From NCBI RefSeq assembly GCF_023502235.1, contig NZ_JAMFLY010000006.1:1-63239 (forward strand): a stretch of 63,239 nucleotides of DNA, in the 5' to 3' direction. Source of the DNA: Flagellimonas myxillae. Lineage in GTDB: Bacteria; Bacteroidota; Bacteroidia; Flavobacteriales; Flavobacteriaceae. Under the pieces are notes generated by a model. It had not been told where the DNA came from, ran no database searches, and saw only the letters and a program-made list of their open reading frames with translations. A program made the position numbers and the translations under genes. Below, in pieces: positions 1-7,648 of the stretch (within the stretch, counting starts at the first letter, position 1; every line of letters starts with the position of its first letter).

Positions 1-34
1 CCTTGCTTGAGCGTTTTTTTGTTTGAACTATTTT

Positions 35-150
35 CAAAGCGGAGCTTTGTGGGGATATGCAATCCGTTACCTCCAAACCTTTTGGTGCAAAAGAAGTCCC
101 CGCTTGAATTTGTAAGTGGGGCTTTTCGGTTCAAGAAGCGGAGCTTTGTG
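35..150. repeat. Two copies of a 15-nt hairpin-forming repeat
   Basis: The 15-mer AAGCGGAGCTTTGTG occurs at 37-51 and again at 136-150. The first copy extends to a perfect 6-bp hairpin (CAAAGC, loop GGA, GCTTTG, 35-49); the second forms the inner 4 bp. No gene was found in 1-241. The function is unknown; these may be remnants of a dispersed intergenic repeat. Confidence 0.45.
90..126. terminator. Terminator-like hairpin
   Basis: CCCCGCTT (98-105) pairs with AAGTGGGG (114-121) with one G-U wobble around an 8-nt loop. A-rich sequence lies on the left and CTTTT on the right, so it could work in either direction. It probably ends a gene lying left of the window, since the next gene starts at 242. 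Confidence 0.4.
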
Positions 151-241
151 TTGAAATTTGCTTCCTAGGGTTTCTACGTTTTTTCTTTTTCAATTGGAGG
201 GATCAATTTACCTTTAGCCGATAATTTTATTCAACTATTCC

Positions 242-1828
242 ATGGGCTTGAACGGTAAAAATATTCTTGGTTTTGGTTTATCCGCAAAAGGAGATAAGGC
301 CTTTTATGCAAAACACCCAGCTACAGGGGATTCGTTGGAAATCCCATTTTTTGAAGCCACCCAGGACGAGGTGGACGTAGCAATTCAATTGGCAGAGAAG
401 GCCTTTGAATCTTATAGAAACAAAAGCGGCTTGGAAAAAGGTTCCTTTTTAGAGACCATTGCCGAAGAGCTATCTAAAGTTGAGAGCGAACTTGTGGCCC
501 GGTGCACCCAAGAAACCGGACTGCCAGAAGGTCGATTGAAAGGGGAATTGGGGAGAACCACAGGACAATTGAGACTGTTTGCAAGTTTATTGCGCGAGGG
601 TTCCTGGGTGGATGCAAGGATAGATCGCGCCAATCCAGAAAGGATACCGGTTCCCAAGCCGGATACACGTCAAATGCAAATAGCATTGGGTCCTGTAGGG
701 GTTTTCGGTGCAAGTAATTTTCCGTTGGCATTTTCTGTGGCAGGCGGTGATACGGCTTCTGCGCTAGCTGCGGGCTGCCCTGTTGTGGTCAAAGCACATC
801 CTGCGCATCCCGGCACATCGGAATTAGTCGGAACTGCCATTTTGGAGGCTGCCAGAAAAAGCAAAATGCCCGAAGGTGTTTTTTCGTTGGTCCAAGGAGC
901 GTCCATAGCTGTTGGACAAGCGATTGTAAAGCATCCCTTGATCAAGGCCATAGGATTCACCGGTTCGTTTAGGGGAGGTAAAGCCTTATTTGATGAAGCG
1001 GCTCGACGAGATGAGCCAATCCCAGTATATGCCGAAATGGGTAGTACAAATCCTGTTTTCATGCTTCCTGGATCCTTGGAAGAAAATCATGGGAATTTGG
1101 CAAATGGACTTTCAGGTTCGGTGCAACTTGGTGTAGGGCAATTTTGTACCAATCCTGGGATTACTATAGTTCCAAAAACAGCCAAGGGCGATCAATTTCA
1201 AGAAGAACTGGAGCAAAATATCTCCACTTCAGAATCGGCCACGATGTTAACGGAAGCTATTCAACACAACTACGTATCCGGATTGAATCAGCTAAAATCA
1301 AAAAGTCAAGTAACTTCTATTTCAAAGGGAAAACAACTTGAAGGAGGTTCACAAGGAACAGCTGAGATATTGGAAGTTTCAGCAACTGATTTTCTATCGG
1401 ACAAAGCGCTGGAAGAGGAAGTTTTTGGTCCATCAACCTTGTTGGTTAGATCCAACAACAAGGAAGAAATGTTGCAAATTGCCCGAAACTTAAATGGACA
1501 TCTTACAGCTACGGTACACGGTACATCCAAAGATTTGTTGGAGTATGCGGATTTACTAAAATTATTGGAGCGTAAGGTGGGAAGGTTGCTGATCAACTCC
1601 TTTCCAACTGGCGTAGAGGTGTGCCATTCCATGGTGCATGGGGGGCCTTTTCCCGCCACATCGGATGCTCGAATGACCTCTGTAGGAACTGCCGCAATTA
1701 CTAGATTTACCAGGCCTATTTGTTATCAGAATTTTCCTGATGAACTACTCCCGGATGAATTGAAAGAAAGCAATCCGCTGCATATTCTGCGTTTGGAGGA
1801 TGGCACGTACATACTTCCCAAGGCGTAA
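242..1828 (+). CDS. NADP-dependent alpha-ketoglutarate semialdehyde dehydrogenase (aldehyde dehydrogenase family)
   Basis: Cytosolic aldehyde dehydrogenase that most resembles the 2,5-dioxovalerate dehydrogenase branch, which oxidises alpha-ketoglutarate semialdehyde to 2-oxoglutarate at the end of hydroxyproline, sugar-acid or pentose breakdown. The 528 residues are the normal length for this branch. Visible are the substrate/cofactor loop GPVGVFGASNFPLAF (about 150-164), the general base in AEMGSTNP (Glu265) and the nucleophile in GVGQFCTNPG (Cys302). It starts with ATG close to the window edge, so its operon partners on the left cannot be seen. Its stop lies only 2 bases from the stop of the convergent SCO1 gene. 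The branch is well supported; the actual substrate is inferred, and hydroxyproline is one option given the genes at 32-34 kb. Confidence 0.85.
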   Translation: MGLNGKNILGFGLSAKGDKAFYAKHPATGDSLEIPFFEATQDEVDVAIQLAEKAFESYRNKSGLEKGSFLETIAEELSKVESELVARCTQETGLPEGRLKGELGRTTGQLRLFASLLREGSWVDARIDRANPERIPVPKPDTRQMQIALGPVGVFGASNFPLAFSVAGGDTASALAAGCPVVVKAHPAHPGTSELVGTAILEAARKSKMPEGVFSLVQGASIAVGQAIVKHPLIKAIGFTGSFRGGKALFDEAARRDEPIPVYAEMGSTNPVFMLPGSLEENHGNLANGLSGSVQLGVGQFCTNPGITIVPKTAKGDQFQEELEQNISTSESATMLTEAIQHNYVSGLNQLKSKSQVTSISKGKQLEGGSQGTAEILEVSATDFLSDKALEEEVFGPSTLLVRSNNKEEMLQIARNLNGHLTATVHGTSKDLLEYADLLKLLERKVGRLLINSFPTGVEVCHSMVHGGPFPATSDARMTSVGTAAITRFTRPICYQNFPDELLPDELKESNPLHILRLEDGTYILPKA

Positions 1829-1830
1829 GT

Positions 1831-2508
1831 TCACTGCTCTTTTTTTAAGGTCTTTATATCGGCAATAAGTTGATTTATTGCCGTTTTGTTCAGTCCATTG
1901 TAAATACCTCGAATGTGCCTGTTTTTATCTATAAGCACAAAGTTCTCAGTGTGGAGGAACTCATCTTCCCCTTTCTGGAATCCCAAATCCTCTTCGACAA
2001 AATAGGCAAAGCGCCCCAGGTTGTAAATATCCTTTCGTTCGCCGGTGGCCAAATGCCATTTGTTTGGTTTGATCCCCTTGGTATCGGCATAGCGTTTTAA
2101 CACTGGAACGGAATCCAGTTGGGGGGTCACCGAATGGGATAATAAGAGCACTTCCCCGTCACCTTGGAATTCTGCTTGGATAAGGGCCATGTTTTGGGTC
2201 ATTTTGGGACAAATTCCCGGGCAGGTGGTAAAGAAAAAATCGGCAACATAAATGCTGTTGTCAAACGTTTTTTCCGAAATCGTATCTCCCAATTGATTGA
2301 TCAATCTAAATTTTGGAATCCGATGTAAACCATCGATGGAATCACTTTTGGAATTAACCCATTTAGGGGTAAAAGAAGGGTCATCGTAATACGGTAAAAC
2401 GTCTACCCTGCTATGCTTTTTAACGGTTTCGGTTTCTTTGCATCCCCAACCAAGGGCGATCATTAAAAACAATACCGCCAGTGCTTGACTACTTCTGGAC
2501 AATTTCAT
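1831..2508 (-). CDS. SCO1/SenC-family copper-binding thioredoxin-like lipoprotein
   Basis: Membrane-anchored SCO protein, a family that delivers copper to the CuA site of cytochrome oxidase or acts as a thiol reductase. The copper motif is clear: TTCPGICPKM gives the two cysteines spaced CxxxC, and the conserved distal histidine is in FLHTENFVLID. The N terminus is a lipoprotein signal with a plausible lipobox ending LGWGC. The start at 2508 (MKLSRSS) was chosen; an ATG four codons upstream (2520) is also possible. Either start overlaps the end of the upstream MORN gene, which implies translational coupling. It is the last gene of the EF-hand / YHYH / MORN / SCO1 run. Confidence 0.88.
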   Translation of the reverse strand: MKLSRSSQALAVLFLMIALGWGCKETETVKKHSRVDVLPYYDDPSFTPKWVNSKSDSIDGLHRIPKFRLINQLGDTISEKTFDNSIYVADFFFTTCPGICPKMTQNMALIQAEFQGDGEVLLLSHSVTPQLDSVPVLKRYADTKGIKPNKWHLATGERKDIYNLGRFAYFVEEDLGFQKGEDEFLHTENFVLIDKNRHIRGIYNGLNKTAINQLIADIKTLKKEQ

Positions 2509-3079
2509 CTTTGACCTCATAACACAGATTTGACCGTTTCAATCCAAAAAATCGGCCATTTTTGGCCTGATAGTTCGCGTACAACTTCCCAGAAGCTAAC
2601 CATGCTTGCTGTAATCCCTCTTCTTTGCCCAACTTCAACCGCATTACTCGGGCAAGTTGTCCATTGGGATACCACTTGCACTGTTCACCATGCCTAACTC
2701 CCAATGTATATTGCGAAATTGTACTTATTGAGCCATTGGGCCACCACGATTTATATTCCCCGTGCAATCGGTTTTTAATATAAACTGCCTTAGTTCGAAG
2801 TACACCAGTATCGAACCACTTTCTAGCCGCCCCTTCTTTCTTGCCTTTCAGATATCCTATTTGTTCAGCTAGGGTACCGTTGGAATGATATTTTAGGGCG
2901 TACCCGGTAAACGCCTTGCCATCATAATACCACACACCTTCCAAAGGATTCAGGGTCAACTCCTTCTTAAAGACTTCATGGCCTTCGATAAGGGCATCCT
3001 TGTTCCAAACCGTAGTTTGACCGCTATCCATGGAAAACATGGATAGCAGACCAACAATAGCGTACTTAGTTAATTGCAT
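2489..3079 (-). CDS. MORN-repeat (YwqK-like) exported protein
   Basis: Protein of about 196 residues with a hydrophobic N terminus (signal-like) followed by repeated MORN-type units such as FTGYALKYHSNGTLAEQIGY, WFDTGVLRTKAVY and WWPNGSIST, each built on a W/Y-x-NG core. Such repeats form a beta sheet and are often annotated as YwqK-family antitoxin; no toxin partner is seen here, so that label says nothing about its role. The start at 3079 (MQLTKYAI) overlaps the YHYH gene by 14 bases; an ATG at 3115 would lengthen the overlap. Its end overlaps SCO1. The overlaps on both sides suggest one mRNA with coupled translation. Function unknown. Confidence 0.75.
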   Translation of the reverse strand: MQLTKYAIVGLLSMFSMDSGQTTVWNKDALIEGHEVFKKELTLNPLEGVWYYDGKAFTGYALKYHSNGTLAEQIGYLKGKKEGAARKWFDTGVLRTKAVYIKNRLHGEYKSWWPNGSISTISQYTLGVRHGEQCKWYPNGQLARVMRLKLGKEEGLQQAWLASGKLYANYQAKNGRFFGLKRSNLCYEVKDEIVQK

Positions 3080-3827
3080 TGGGACTACCTTGATAATCGC
3101 CAGGGAAAATGACATAATACTGGTTCAAATAGAGTTCGTTCTGTATATGATAGTGATATTCAGCTTCGTCCGAATGCTGGGTCGTGTGGGTATGGCCACC
3201 GGAAGCATCCAAATCCGTGGGATAGGTTCCCGTGGAATTGCATTTTCTTCCGTAGATAAAAAAGCCATCGGCCAAAATTCCAATTAGATTTTCATCATCT
3301 TCGGACCATGCGGTAGGCTCCAAATGGTAATGGTACTCTGCAGGGCCGATATGTCCGCCTGTGTAATCCAAACTTGCAGCTGCCTCGTTTAGTGGTCCGC
3401 TTCCCTCTTGGTCGTTAAAAATGGCTGCCCCACTCACTGCAATTCCAATCGCCCCCATATTTGTGGAGGTGCTACTGGAAGCCAATTGTGGATTTTGGGG
3501 AACCCGCAACGTCGCTTCTGCATTGAAGTTGGGGATTATACTTGGGGTAGTCTCCACATTGGGTTCTTCCATGTAAAGGCTCTGTCCAGGTCCCCAGTAT
3601 ACAGAAGTATGATTGGGCAGACCATTGGTTTCGATTACCACATTGGTCCCTTCTAGATAAATATCCGTATTGTTTTCATCAAACTCGGCGAATGCTGCGT
3701 GAAGCTCCCCTGTTGTAACCATATCTTCTTCTTCCGTGTCGGAGCTACAGGCCAAAAAGCCGGCCAACAAAACGGTCAGAATGGTGGAACCGGAAAATAA
3801 TCGGTGCAAAATTGTTTTCTTTTTCAT
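3066..3827 (-). CDS. YHYH-domain lipoprotein
   Basis: Secreted lipoprotein (signal ending GFLAC, cysteine at residue 27) with an acidic linker and a YHYH domain. The motif that names the family occurs twice, at residues 165-168 (GPAEYHYHLEP) and 224-227 (EAEYHYHIQ), with GGHTHTTQH between them. The density of His/Tyr suggests metal binding, but the family has no settled function. It sits 12 bases after the EF-hand gene and overlaps the MORN gene, in an operon ending in the copper protein SCO1, so an extracytoplasmic metal-related role is inferred. Confidence 0.85.
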   Translation of the reverse strand: MKKKTILHRLFSGSTILTVLLAGFLACSSDTEEEDMVTTGELHAAFAEFDENNTDIYLEGTNVVIETNGLPNHTSVYWGPGQSLYMEEPNVETTPSIIPNFNAEATLRVPQNPQLASSSTSTNMGAIGIAVSGAAIFNDQEGSGPLNEAAASLDYTGGHIGPAEYHYHLEPTAWSEDDENLIGILADGFFIYGRKCNSTGTYPTDLDASGGHTHTTQHSDEAEYHYHIQNELYLNQYYVIFPGDYQGSPNAIN

Positions 3828-3839
3828 GGTAATGTGGGT

Positions 3840-4133
3840 TTATTGGTTCTTGCCTCGTTTTTTGGGTCGAGGCGCCTTGTTGAATTCTTCTTCATCGATA
3901 TAACCGTCTTCGTTAAGGTCAACTTTGGCAAAATGCTCTTTTAAGGGACCTTTAATTTCATCTTCAGATAGTTTTCCGTCTTCATTGGCGTCCATGTGCT
4001 CTAGCAGCTTTTCAAAGGTGGGTGGCTTTCTGCGCTCCCCATTTTCTCCCTGTTTTTGTGCGGATAATTGGGTTAATCCCAATAGCGTAAAGCATGCAAT
4101 TGCAATGGCACTCTTTAATGTGATTTTCTTCAT
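3840..4133 (-). CDS. Secreted EF-hand calcium-binding protein
   Basis: Small protein of 97 residues with a cleavable signal peptide (ending near QLSAQ, residue 26) and two canonical EF-hand loops: DANEDGKLSEDE (48-59) and DLNEDGYIDEEE (72-83), both with the full set of acidic ligands and the central glycine. The tail is basic (RPKKRGKNQ). It is the first gene of the minus-strand run EF-hand / YHYH / MORN / SCO1 and starts 77 bases from the chosen start of the divergent sigma factor gene. Calcium binding is well supported; the physiological role is unknown. Confidence 0.88.
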   Translation of the reverse strand: MKKITLKSAIAIACFTLLGLTQLSAQKQGENGERRKPPTFEKLLEHMDANEDGKLSEDEIKGPLKEHFAKVDLNEDGYIDEEEFNKAPRPKKRGKNQ

Positions 4134-4169
4134 TTGTATTCCTTTTGTTTTTGATTTTAGATGTGGTTC

Positions 4170-4210
4170 TTTTCAAAAACTTGTGGTGTCCATGTCATTT
4201 TTTTCAAAAA
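4170..4210. promoter_or_regulatory. Candidate operator: duplicated TTTTCAAAAA in a divergent intergenic region
   Basis: The near-palindrome TTTTCAAAAA occurs twice, at 4170-4179 and 4201-4210, 31 bases (about three helical turns) apart, between the EF-hand operon and the ECF sigma gene. The spacing suggests a shared regulatory site, but A/T richness makes chance occurrence possible. Confidence 0.25.
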
Positions 4211-4828
4211 GTGCTTCTTAAATTGCAGGGAGAACAACCCCGGGCTCTTTTGGAGGATAAGCAGTTTTTAAACGATTTAAAGGAACAGAAGCAATCCGCT
4301 TATAGCAGATTGTTGGACGAGTTTCAGGCAAAGGTTTACAACACCTGTCTCTCTTTTGTTCCCAATCGGGAAGATGCCGAGGACATTGCCCAGGAGGTTT
4401 TTGTGGAAGTGTACAATTCCATTCATAAGTTTAAAGGGAATTCTAAATTATCCACTTGGATCTATCGAATTTCTGTCAATAAAAGCCTGGAGTTTATTCG
4501 GAAGAAGAGCACAAAAAAAAGATTTGGATTCATGCAGTCCATAACAGGAAACGCCACCCCAATGGACAAAACTTCCTATTTCACGGTTTTCGACCACCCA
4601 GGGGTGCAATTGGAGAATAAGGAAAGAAACGAAATTTTGTTCAAGGCGATCAACCAGCTACCAGAGGCTCAACGGATTGTTTTTACCTTGAGTAAAATTG
4701 ATGGTATGAGCTACAAGGAAATCAGCGGAATCACTGAAAAAAGTGTTTCCTCAATAGAGTCCCTTTTGTTTAGGGCCAGGAAGAATTTGCAAAAAATACT
4801 GGAGGTCTATTATAAAAATATGGATTAG
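4211..4828 (+). CDS. ECF-type RNA polymerase sigma factor
   Basis: Extracytoplasmic-function sigma factor. Region 2 is clear (CLSFVPNREDAEDIAQEVF, then STWIYRISVNKSLEFIRKK) and region 4 carries the helix-turn-helix (LPEAQRIVFTLSKIDGMSYK followed by SVSSIESLLFRARKNL). No ATG is available before region 2: the frame opens with TTG at 4145, and GTG at 4211 or TTG at 4223 or 4250 are the realistic starts; 4211 is used here with low certainty. The anti-sigma-like gene starts 50 bases downstream, followed by a Spy/CnrX-like sensor. This order matches sigma / anti-sigma / periplasmic sensor units such as CnrHYX. Targets probably include its own promoter and perhaps the divergent operon (inference). 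Confidence 0.85.
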   Translation: MLLKLQGEQPRALLEDKQFLNDLKEQKQSAYSRLLDEFQAKVYNTCLSFVPNREDAEDIAQEVFVEVYNSIHKFKGNSKLSTWIYRISVNKSLEFIRKKSTKKRFGFMQSITGNATPMDKTSYFTVFDHPGVQLENKERNEILFKAINQLPEAQRIVFTLSKIDGMSYKEISGITEKSVSSIESLLFRARKNLQKILEVYYKNMD

Positions 4829-4878
4829 GCCACAAGATAAAATTGAAAATAACATCTAAACAGATAACAGAAATAGTC

Positions 4879-5196
4879 ATGGATGCTGAAAAGACTACGC
4901 AACAAAAAATAGATAGGATTCTGGAAGCTGCCTCCTCCATTGAGACAGTGAAAACACCTCCTTTTTTTAAGGATAAGGTGCTGAACCAACTAGCCCGGGA
5001 GCCTGAAGCCCAATCAGAATCGGCCATGCCAGGATGGTTCGGATTTAGGTATCAAGTGGCCATATTGATCCTATTTGCCATACTTAACTTTACTGTCTTA
5101 TTCTTGTACAATAGTTCCAACGAGGAAGAAGAACTGCAGTCCCTGGCTGAGTCCTATCATTTGTCAGCTTCAGAGAGTAACTCCATCCTAAACTAA
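4879..5196 (+). CDS. Probable membrane anti-sigma factor
   Basis: Protein of 105 residues with a soluble N-terminal half (MDAEKTTQQKIDRILEAASS), one transmembrane segment (VAILILFAILNFTVLFLY) and a short acidic outer tail. Its size and topology fit the short anti-sigma factors encoded after ECF sigma genes; no zinc HxxxCxxC motif is present. ATG 4879 was chosen over an upstream TTG at 4843. The stop codon overlaps the next start by one base, so translation is probably coupled. The role is inferred from position and topology only. Confidence 0.65.
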   Translation: MDAEKTTQQKIDRILEAASSIETVKTPPFFKDKVLNQLAREPEAQSESAMPGWFGFRYQVAILILFAILNFTVLFLYNSSNEEEELQSLAESYHLSASESNSILN

Positions 5197-5696
5197 TGAC
5201 CATGAAAAAAAATCCACTACTTATAGTTTTTTTGGTCTTTTTGATGGTGATGAATGGGGTGCTGCTCTACTTGGTTTTGGACAAACCCGATAGAAAACCC
5301 AGACCTTCAAGGGATTTCATAATCCAAGAATTGGGCCTGACCGATGAACAGACGGTTGAATTTCGAAATTTGGAGCGTGAACATTGGCACAGAATGAAAC
5401 AAATTGACCACCAATTAAGGGACTTGAGGCATGAGCTATTTAGGAATGCCCAAAACGAGGTTTTTTCGGAAAAAGAAAGGGATTCTTTGGTCGCAGTAAT
5501 TGGAATTCTGAACCAAAAAAAGGATGTCGAAGTATTTGACCATTTTAGAAACATTGGGTCAGTTTGTACCCCGGAACAAAGAATAAAGCTGGAACGAATA
5601 CTATTGAAGGCAATGAAACGTGGCCCGCGAATGCAGGGTCCTCCTGGAGAAAGACCTCCAAGGGATGGTCACCCGCCGGGTCCACCTCCCCATTGA
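5196..5696 (+). CDS. Spy/CpxP/CnrX-like periplasmic metal-stress sensor
   Basis: Signal-anchored periplasmic helical protein with the LTxxQ-type motifs of the Spy/CpxP/CnrX superfamily: LGLTDEQ (46-52) and CTPEQR (124-129). Between them is a His/Met-rich helix, EREHWHRMKQIDHQLRDLRH (His63, His65, Met67, His72, His79), and a further His116, which could form a metal site as in CnrX. The C-terminal tail is Pro/Gly/Arg/His rich (GPPGERPPRDGHPPGPPPH). An in-frame second ATG lies two codons in (5202). Overlap with the anti-sigma-like gene supports a sensor role for the sigma/anti-sigma pair; metal specificity cannot be read. Confidence 0.75.
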   Translation: MTMKKNPLLIVFLVFLMVMNGVLLYLVLDKPDRKPRPSRDFIIQELGLTDEQTVEFRNLEREHWHRMKQIDHQLRDLRHELFRNAQNEVFSEKERDSLVAVIGILNQKKDVEVFDHFRNIGSVCTPEQRIKLERILLKAMKRGPRMQGPPGERPPRDGHPPGPPPH

Positions 5697-5830
5697 TGGG
5701 TACAACGGCCTATAAGAAGGCCAATGAATTTTATGTTGGTCAGCGCAAGTTTTTTGAAAATAAGTCATCTAAATCTATAACGATGCAGTCATTTTGATTG
5801 ATAGTTGATTAGATTTTTTGGTTGGTAATG

Positions 5831-5859
5831 AGCCCGGAAGCCTTGGTATCCGGGCTTTT
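5831..5859 (+). terminator. Rho-independent terminator
   Basis: Perfect 8-bp stem AGCCCGGA / TCCGGGCT (5831-5838, 5849-5856) with a 10-nt loop followed by TTTC. It lies 135 bases after the sensor gene and likely ends the sigma/anti-sigma/sensor transcript. No other gene was found in 5697-5942. Confidence 0.75.
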
Positions 5860-5942
5860 CTTCATCAATTCTCTCGAAATGCCCTAATGGATGTTGTAAT
5901 GTGCCAGAAGGCCCAGCGACCTAAAAAAGAAATAACACTCCA

Positions 5943-6389
5943 ATGAAAAATTTAGTGATTATCCTTTCCTTTCTTTTTGCGGCCACGGCCCAAAGTCAAT
6001 CCAAACACATCAATACTAAAAAAGGGTATGCAGCACAAGGCTACGATGTTGTGGCCTATTTTAATGGGGATGCAAAGGTGGGAAACAAGCGATTGGTGGC
6101 AACTCATGAAGGTGCGGAATACAAATTTGCCACTCAAGAAAATTTAGATGCTTTCAATGACAATCCGGATAAATACGTTCCTCAATACGGTGGGTATTGC
6201 GCCTATGCGGTCGCCTTGTCCGGTAAAAAGGTAAATGTAGACCCCATGACCTTCGAGATTAGGGATGGCAAACTTTACCTATTCTACAATGCCGGCAAAA
6301 CAAACACTTTGGAACTTTGGTTGGACGGTTCACCAGATAAGCTCAAGGTTAAAGCGGATAAAAACTGGGCCAAAGTTTTAGGGAAATAA
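5943..6389 (+). CDS. Secreted YHS-domain protein
   Basis: Exported protein of 148 residues (signal peptide ending near TAQSQS) with a YHS-type domain: KKGYAAQGYDVVAYF, the turn AEYKFATQENLDAFNDNP and the conserved YVPQYGGYCAYAVALSGK. This family is common in marine bacteria as a small periplasmic protein of unknown function; YHS domains elsewhere are associated with metal handling. It stands alone between a terminator and the LysE operon, starting with ATG at 5943. Confidence 0.85.
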   Translation: MKNLVIILSFLFAATAQSQSKHINTKKGYAAQGYDVVAYFNGDAKVGNKRLVATHEGAEYKFATQENLDAFNDNPDKYVPQYGGYCAYAVALSGKKVNVDPMTFEIRDGKLYLFYNAGKTNTLELWLDGSPDKLKVKADKNWAKVLGK

Positions 6390-6503
6390 TCTTAAGCTAA
6401 GGTTAAATTCCCCATGATGACCGGGAAATTTGTTTTGGGCGCTGTTAGGTATTTTTATTTTAGAGACTATAAAACCAAGTTTTGACGAACGCTATTTTCT
6501 CAA

Positions 6504-7157
6504 ATGGATAAGTACGCAAAGGTTGGCCTTGCAGGTATGTTAGTGAGTTTTTTGGGAACATTGCCCCTAGGAACACTCAATATAACCGCATTTGATATTG
6601 CTGCCTCAAAAGGCCTCGTAGCCGCAGTTTGGTTTGCCCTTGCCGTGGTTCTGGTAGAGTTGGTGATGGTGCGATTGACCTTGTTCGGAAATCACTTTTT
6701 ACAAATCGGGGAGAAGCTCACCAAATATGTTCTCCCGTTAGGTGCGTTGCTCCTATTTTATTTGGCGATATCCAGTTTTTTGGCTTCAATGCAAACCCAG
6801 CAATTACTTTCGGAAACCAATTTTTTTCCAAGAGTTGGTTCAGCCTTTGTTTTGGGGCTTTTGTTGAGTTCCTTGAACCCTTTGCAATTTCCTTTTTGGG
6901 TCACATGTAACAAGGTGCTCTCCTCAAAAGGAATGCTGGAAAATACCACAAAGTCGTACAATTGCTATCTATTGGGCATTGGTTTGGGAACTCTTGTGGG
7001 CCTTGGGGTTTTTATCGCAGCGGGAAAATTCATATTTACAAACTATACAGATTACAGTAGGATAACCAATTTGCTAATGGGAACACTGTACCTTGGCTTT
7101 TCGGTATATCTCGCCTATTTGATAATCAAGAAACATCTTAAACCCAAAATCCAATAA
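6504..7157 (+). CDS. LysE-family amino-acid exporter
   Basis: Inner-membrane protein of 217 residues with about six hydrophobic segments and the LysE/RhtB opening pattern (MLVSFLGTLPLGTLNITAFD). The mid-protein SSLNPLQFPFWVT corresponds to the conserved Asn-Pro helix. Members export amino acids or related metabolites. It is the first gene of a compact operon (LysE, DinB, NRDE, ATP-grasp, barrel), only 5 bases before the DinB gene, which raises the idea that it exports a product of the ATP-grasp enzyme (inference). Confidence 0.82.
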   Translation: MDKYAKVGLAGMLVSFLGTLPLGTLNITAFDIAASKGLVAAVWFALAVVLVELVMVRLTLFGNHFLQIGEKLTKYVLPLGALLLFYLAISSFLASMQTQQLLSETNFFPRVGSAFVLGLLLSSLNPLQFPFWVTCNKVLSSKGMLENTTKSYNCYLLGIGLGTLVGLGVFIAAGKFIFTNYTDYSRITNLLMGTLYLGFSVYLAYLIIKKHLKPKIQ

Positions 7158-7162
7158 ACAAT

Positions 7163-7648
7163 ATGTTTAGATCTTCCATAGATACATTGGAACAATTCAA
7201 GGAAATTCTTTTACAGTTGCCGGCGGGGAGCTATGCGCAACCCTGTTGCGTACTTTCCAACTCCAGTATTGGTCAGCATACAAGGCACATTATTGAGCTC
7301 TATCAGTGTTTGCTCAAAGGATATCCCGAGGCGGATGTTTCCTATGACCGCAGGGAAAGAAATCCGAGAATCGAACAGGAAATGGATTTTGCCATTGAGT
7401 GTATTGGGTGGATTCAAACCAATTTGGAAAGGCCGAACAAAAATGTGAGGGTCACTTATGAACTTTGTGGAAAAGAAACCTGTTTGGAATCCAATTATTT
7501 CAGGGAAGTATTGTATAATTTAGAGCACACCATTCACCACCATGCCTTGATCAAGGTGGGAATCCAGCATTTTACGAATATCGAAATTCCCGAATCTTTT
7601 GGGGTTGCCCCATCAACCCTCCAATATAGACAAGTATGTGCACAGTAA
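7163..7648 (+). CDS. DinB-like four-helix metal-binding protein
   Basis: Protein of 161 residues with the pattern of DinB/YfiT-like enzymes: a histidine in helix 2 (SIGQHTRHIIE, His39) and the histidine cluster EHTIHHHALIK (121-131) that would complete a metal triad. DinB-superfamily members act as metal-dependent hydrolases or thiol transferases, including bacillithiol S-transferases; a YpdA-like enzyme is encoded at 10.8 kb, but no direct link is shown. Its last 13 bases overlap the NRDE gene. The substrate is unknown. Confidence 0.75.
   Translation: MFRSSIDTLEQFKEILLQLPAGSYAQPCCVLSNSSIGQHTRHIIELYQCLLKGYPEADVSYDRRERNPRIEQEMDFAIECIGWIQTNLERPNKNVRVTYELCGKETCLESNYFREVLYNLEHTIHHHALIKVGIQHFTNIEIPESFGVAPSTLQYRQVCAQ

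Noticed and set aside
2489..3079. YwqK-type antitoxin of a toxin-antitoxin pair
   Set aside because: Neighbours are SCO1 and YHYH proteins, no toxin is present, and the protein is exported; only MORN repeats justify the label.
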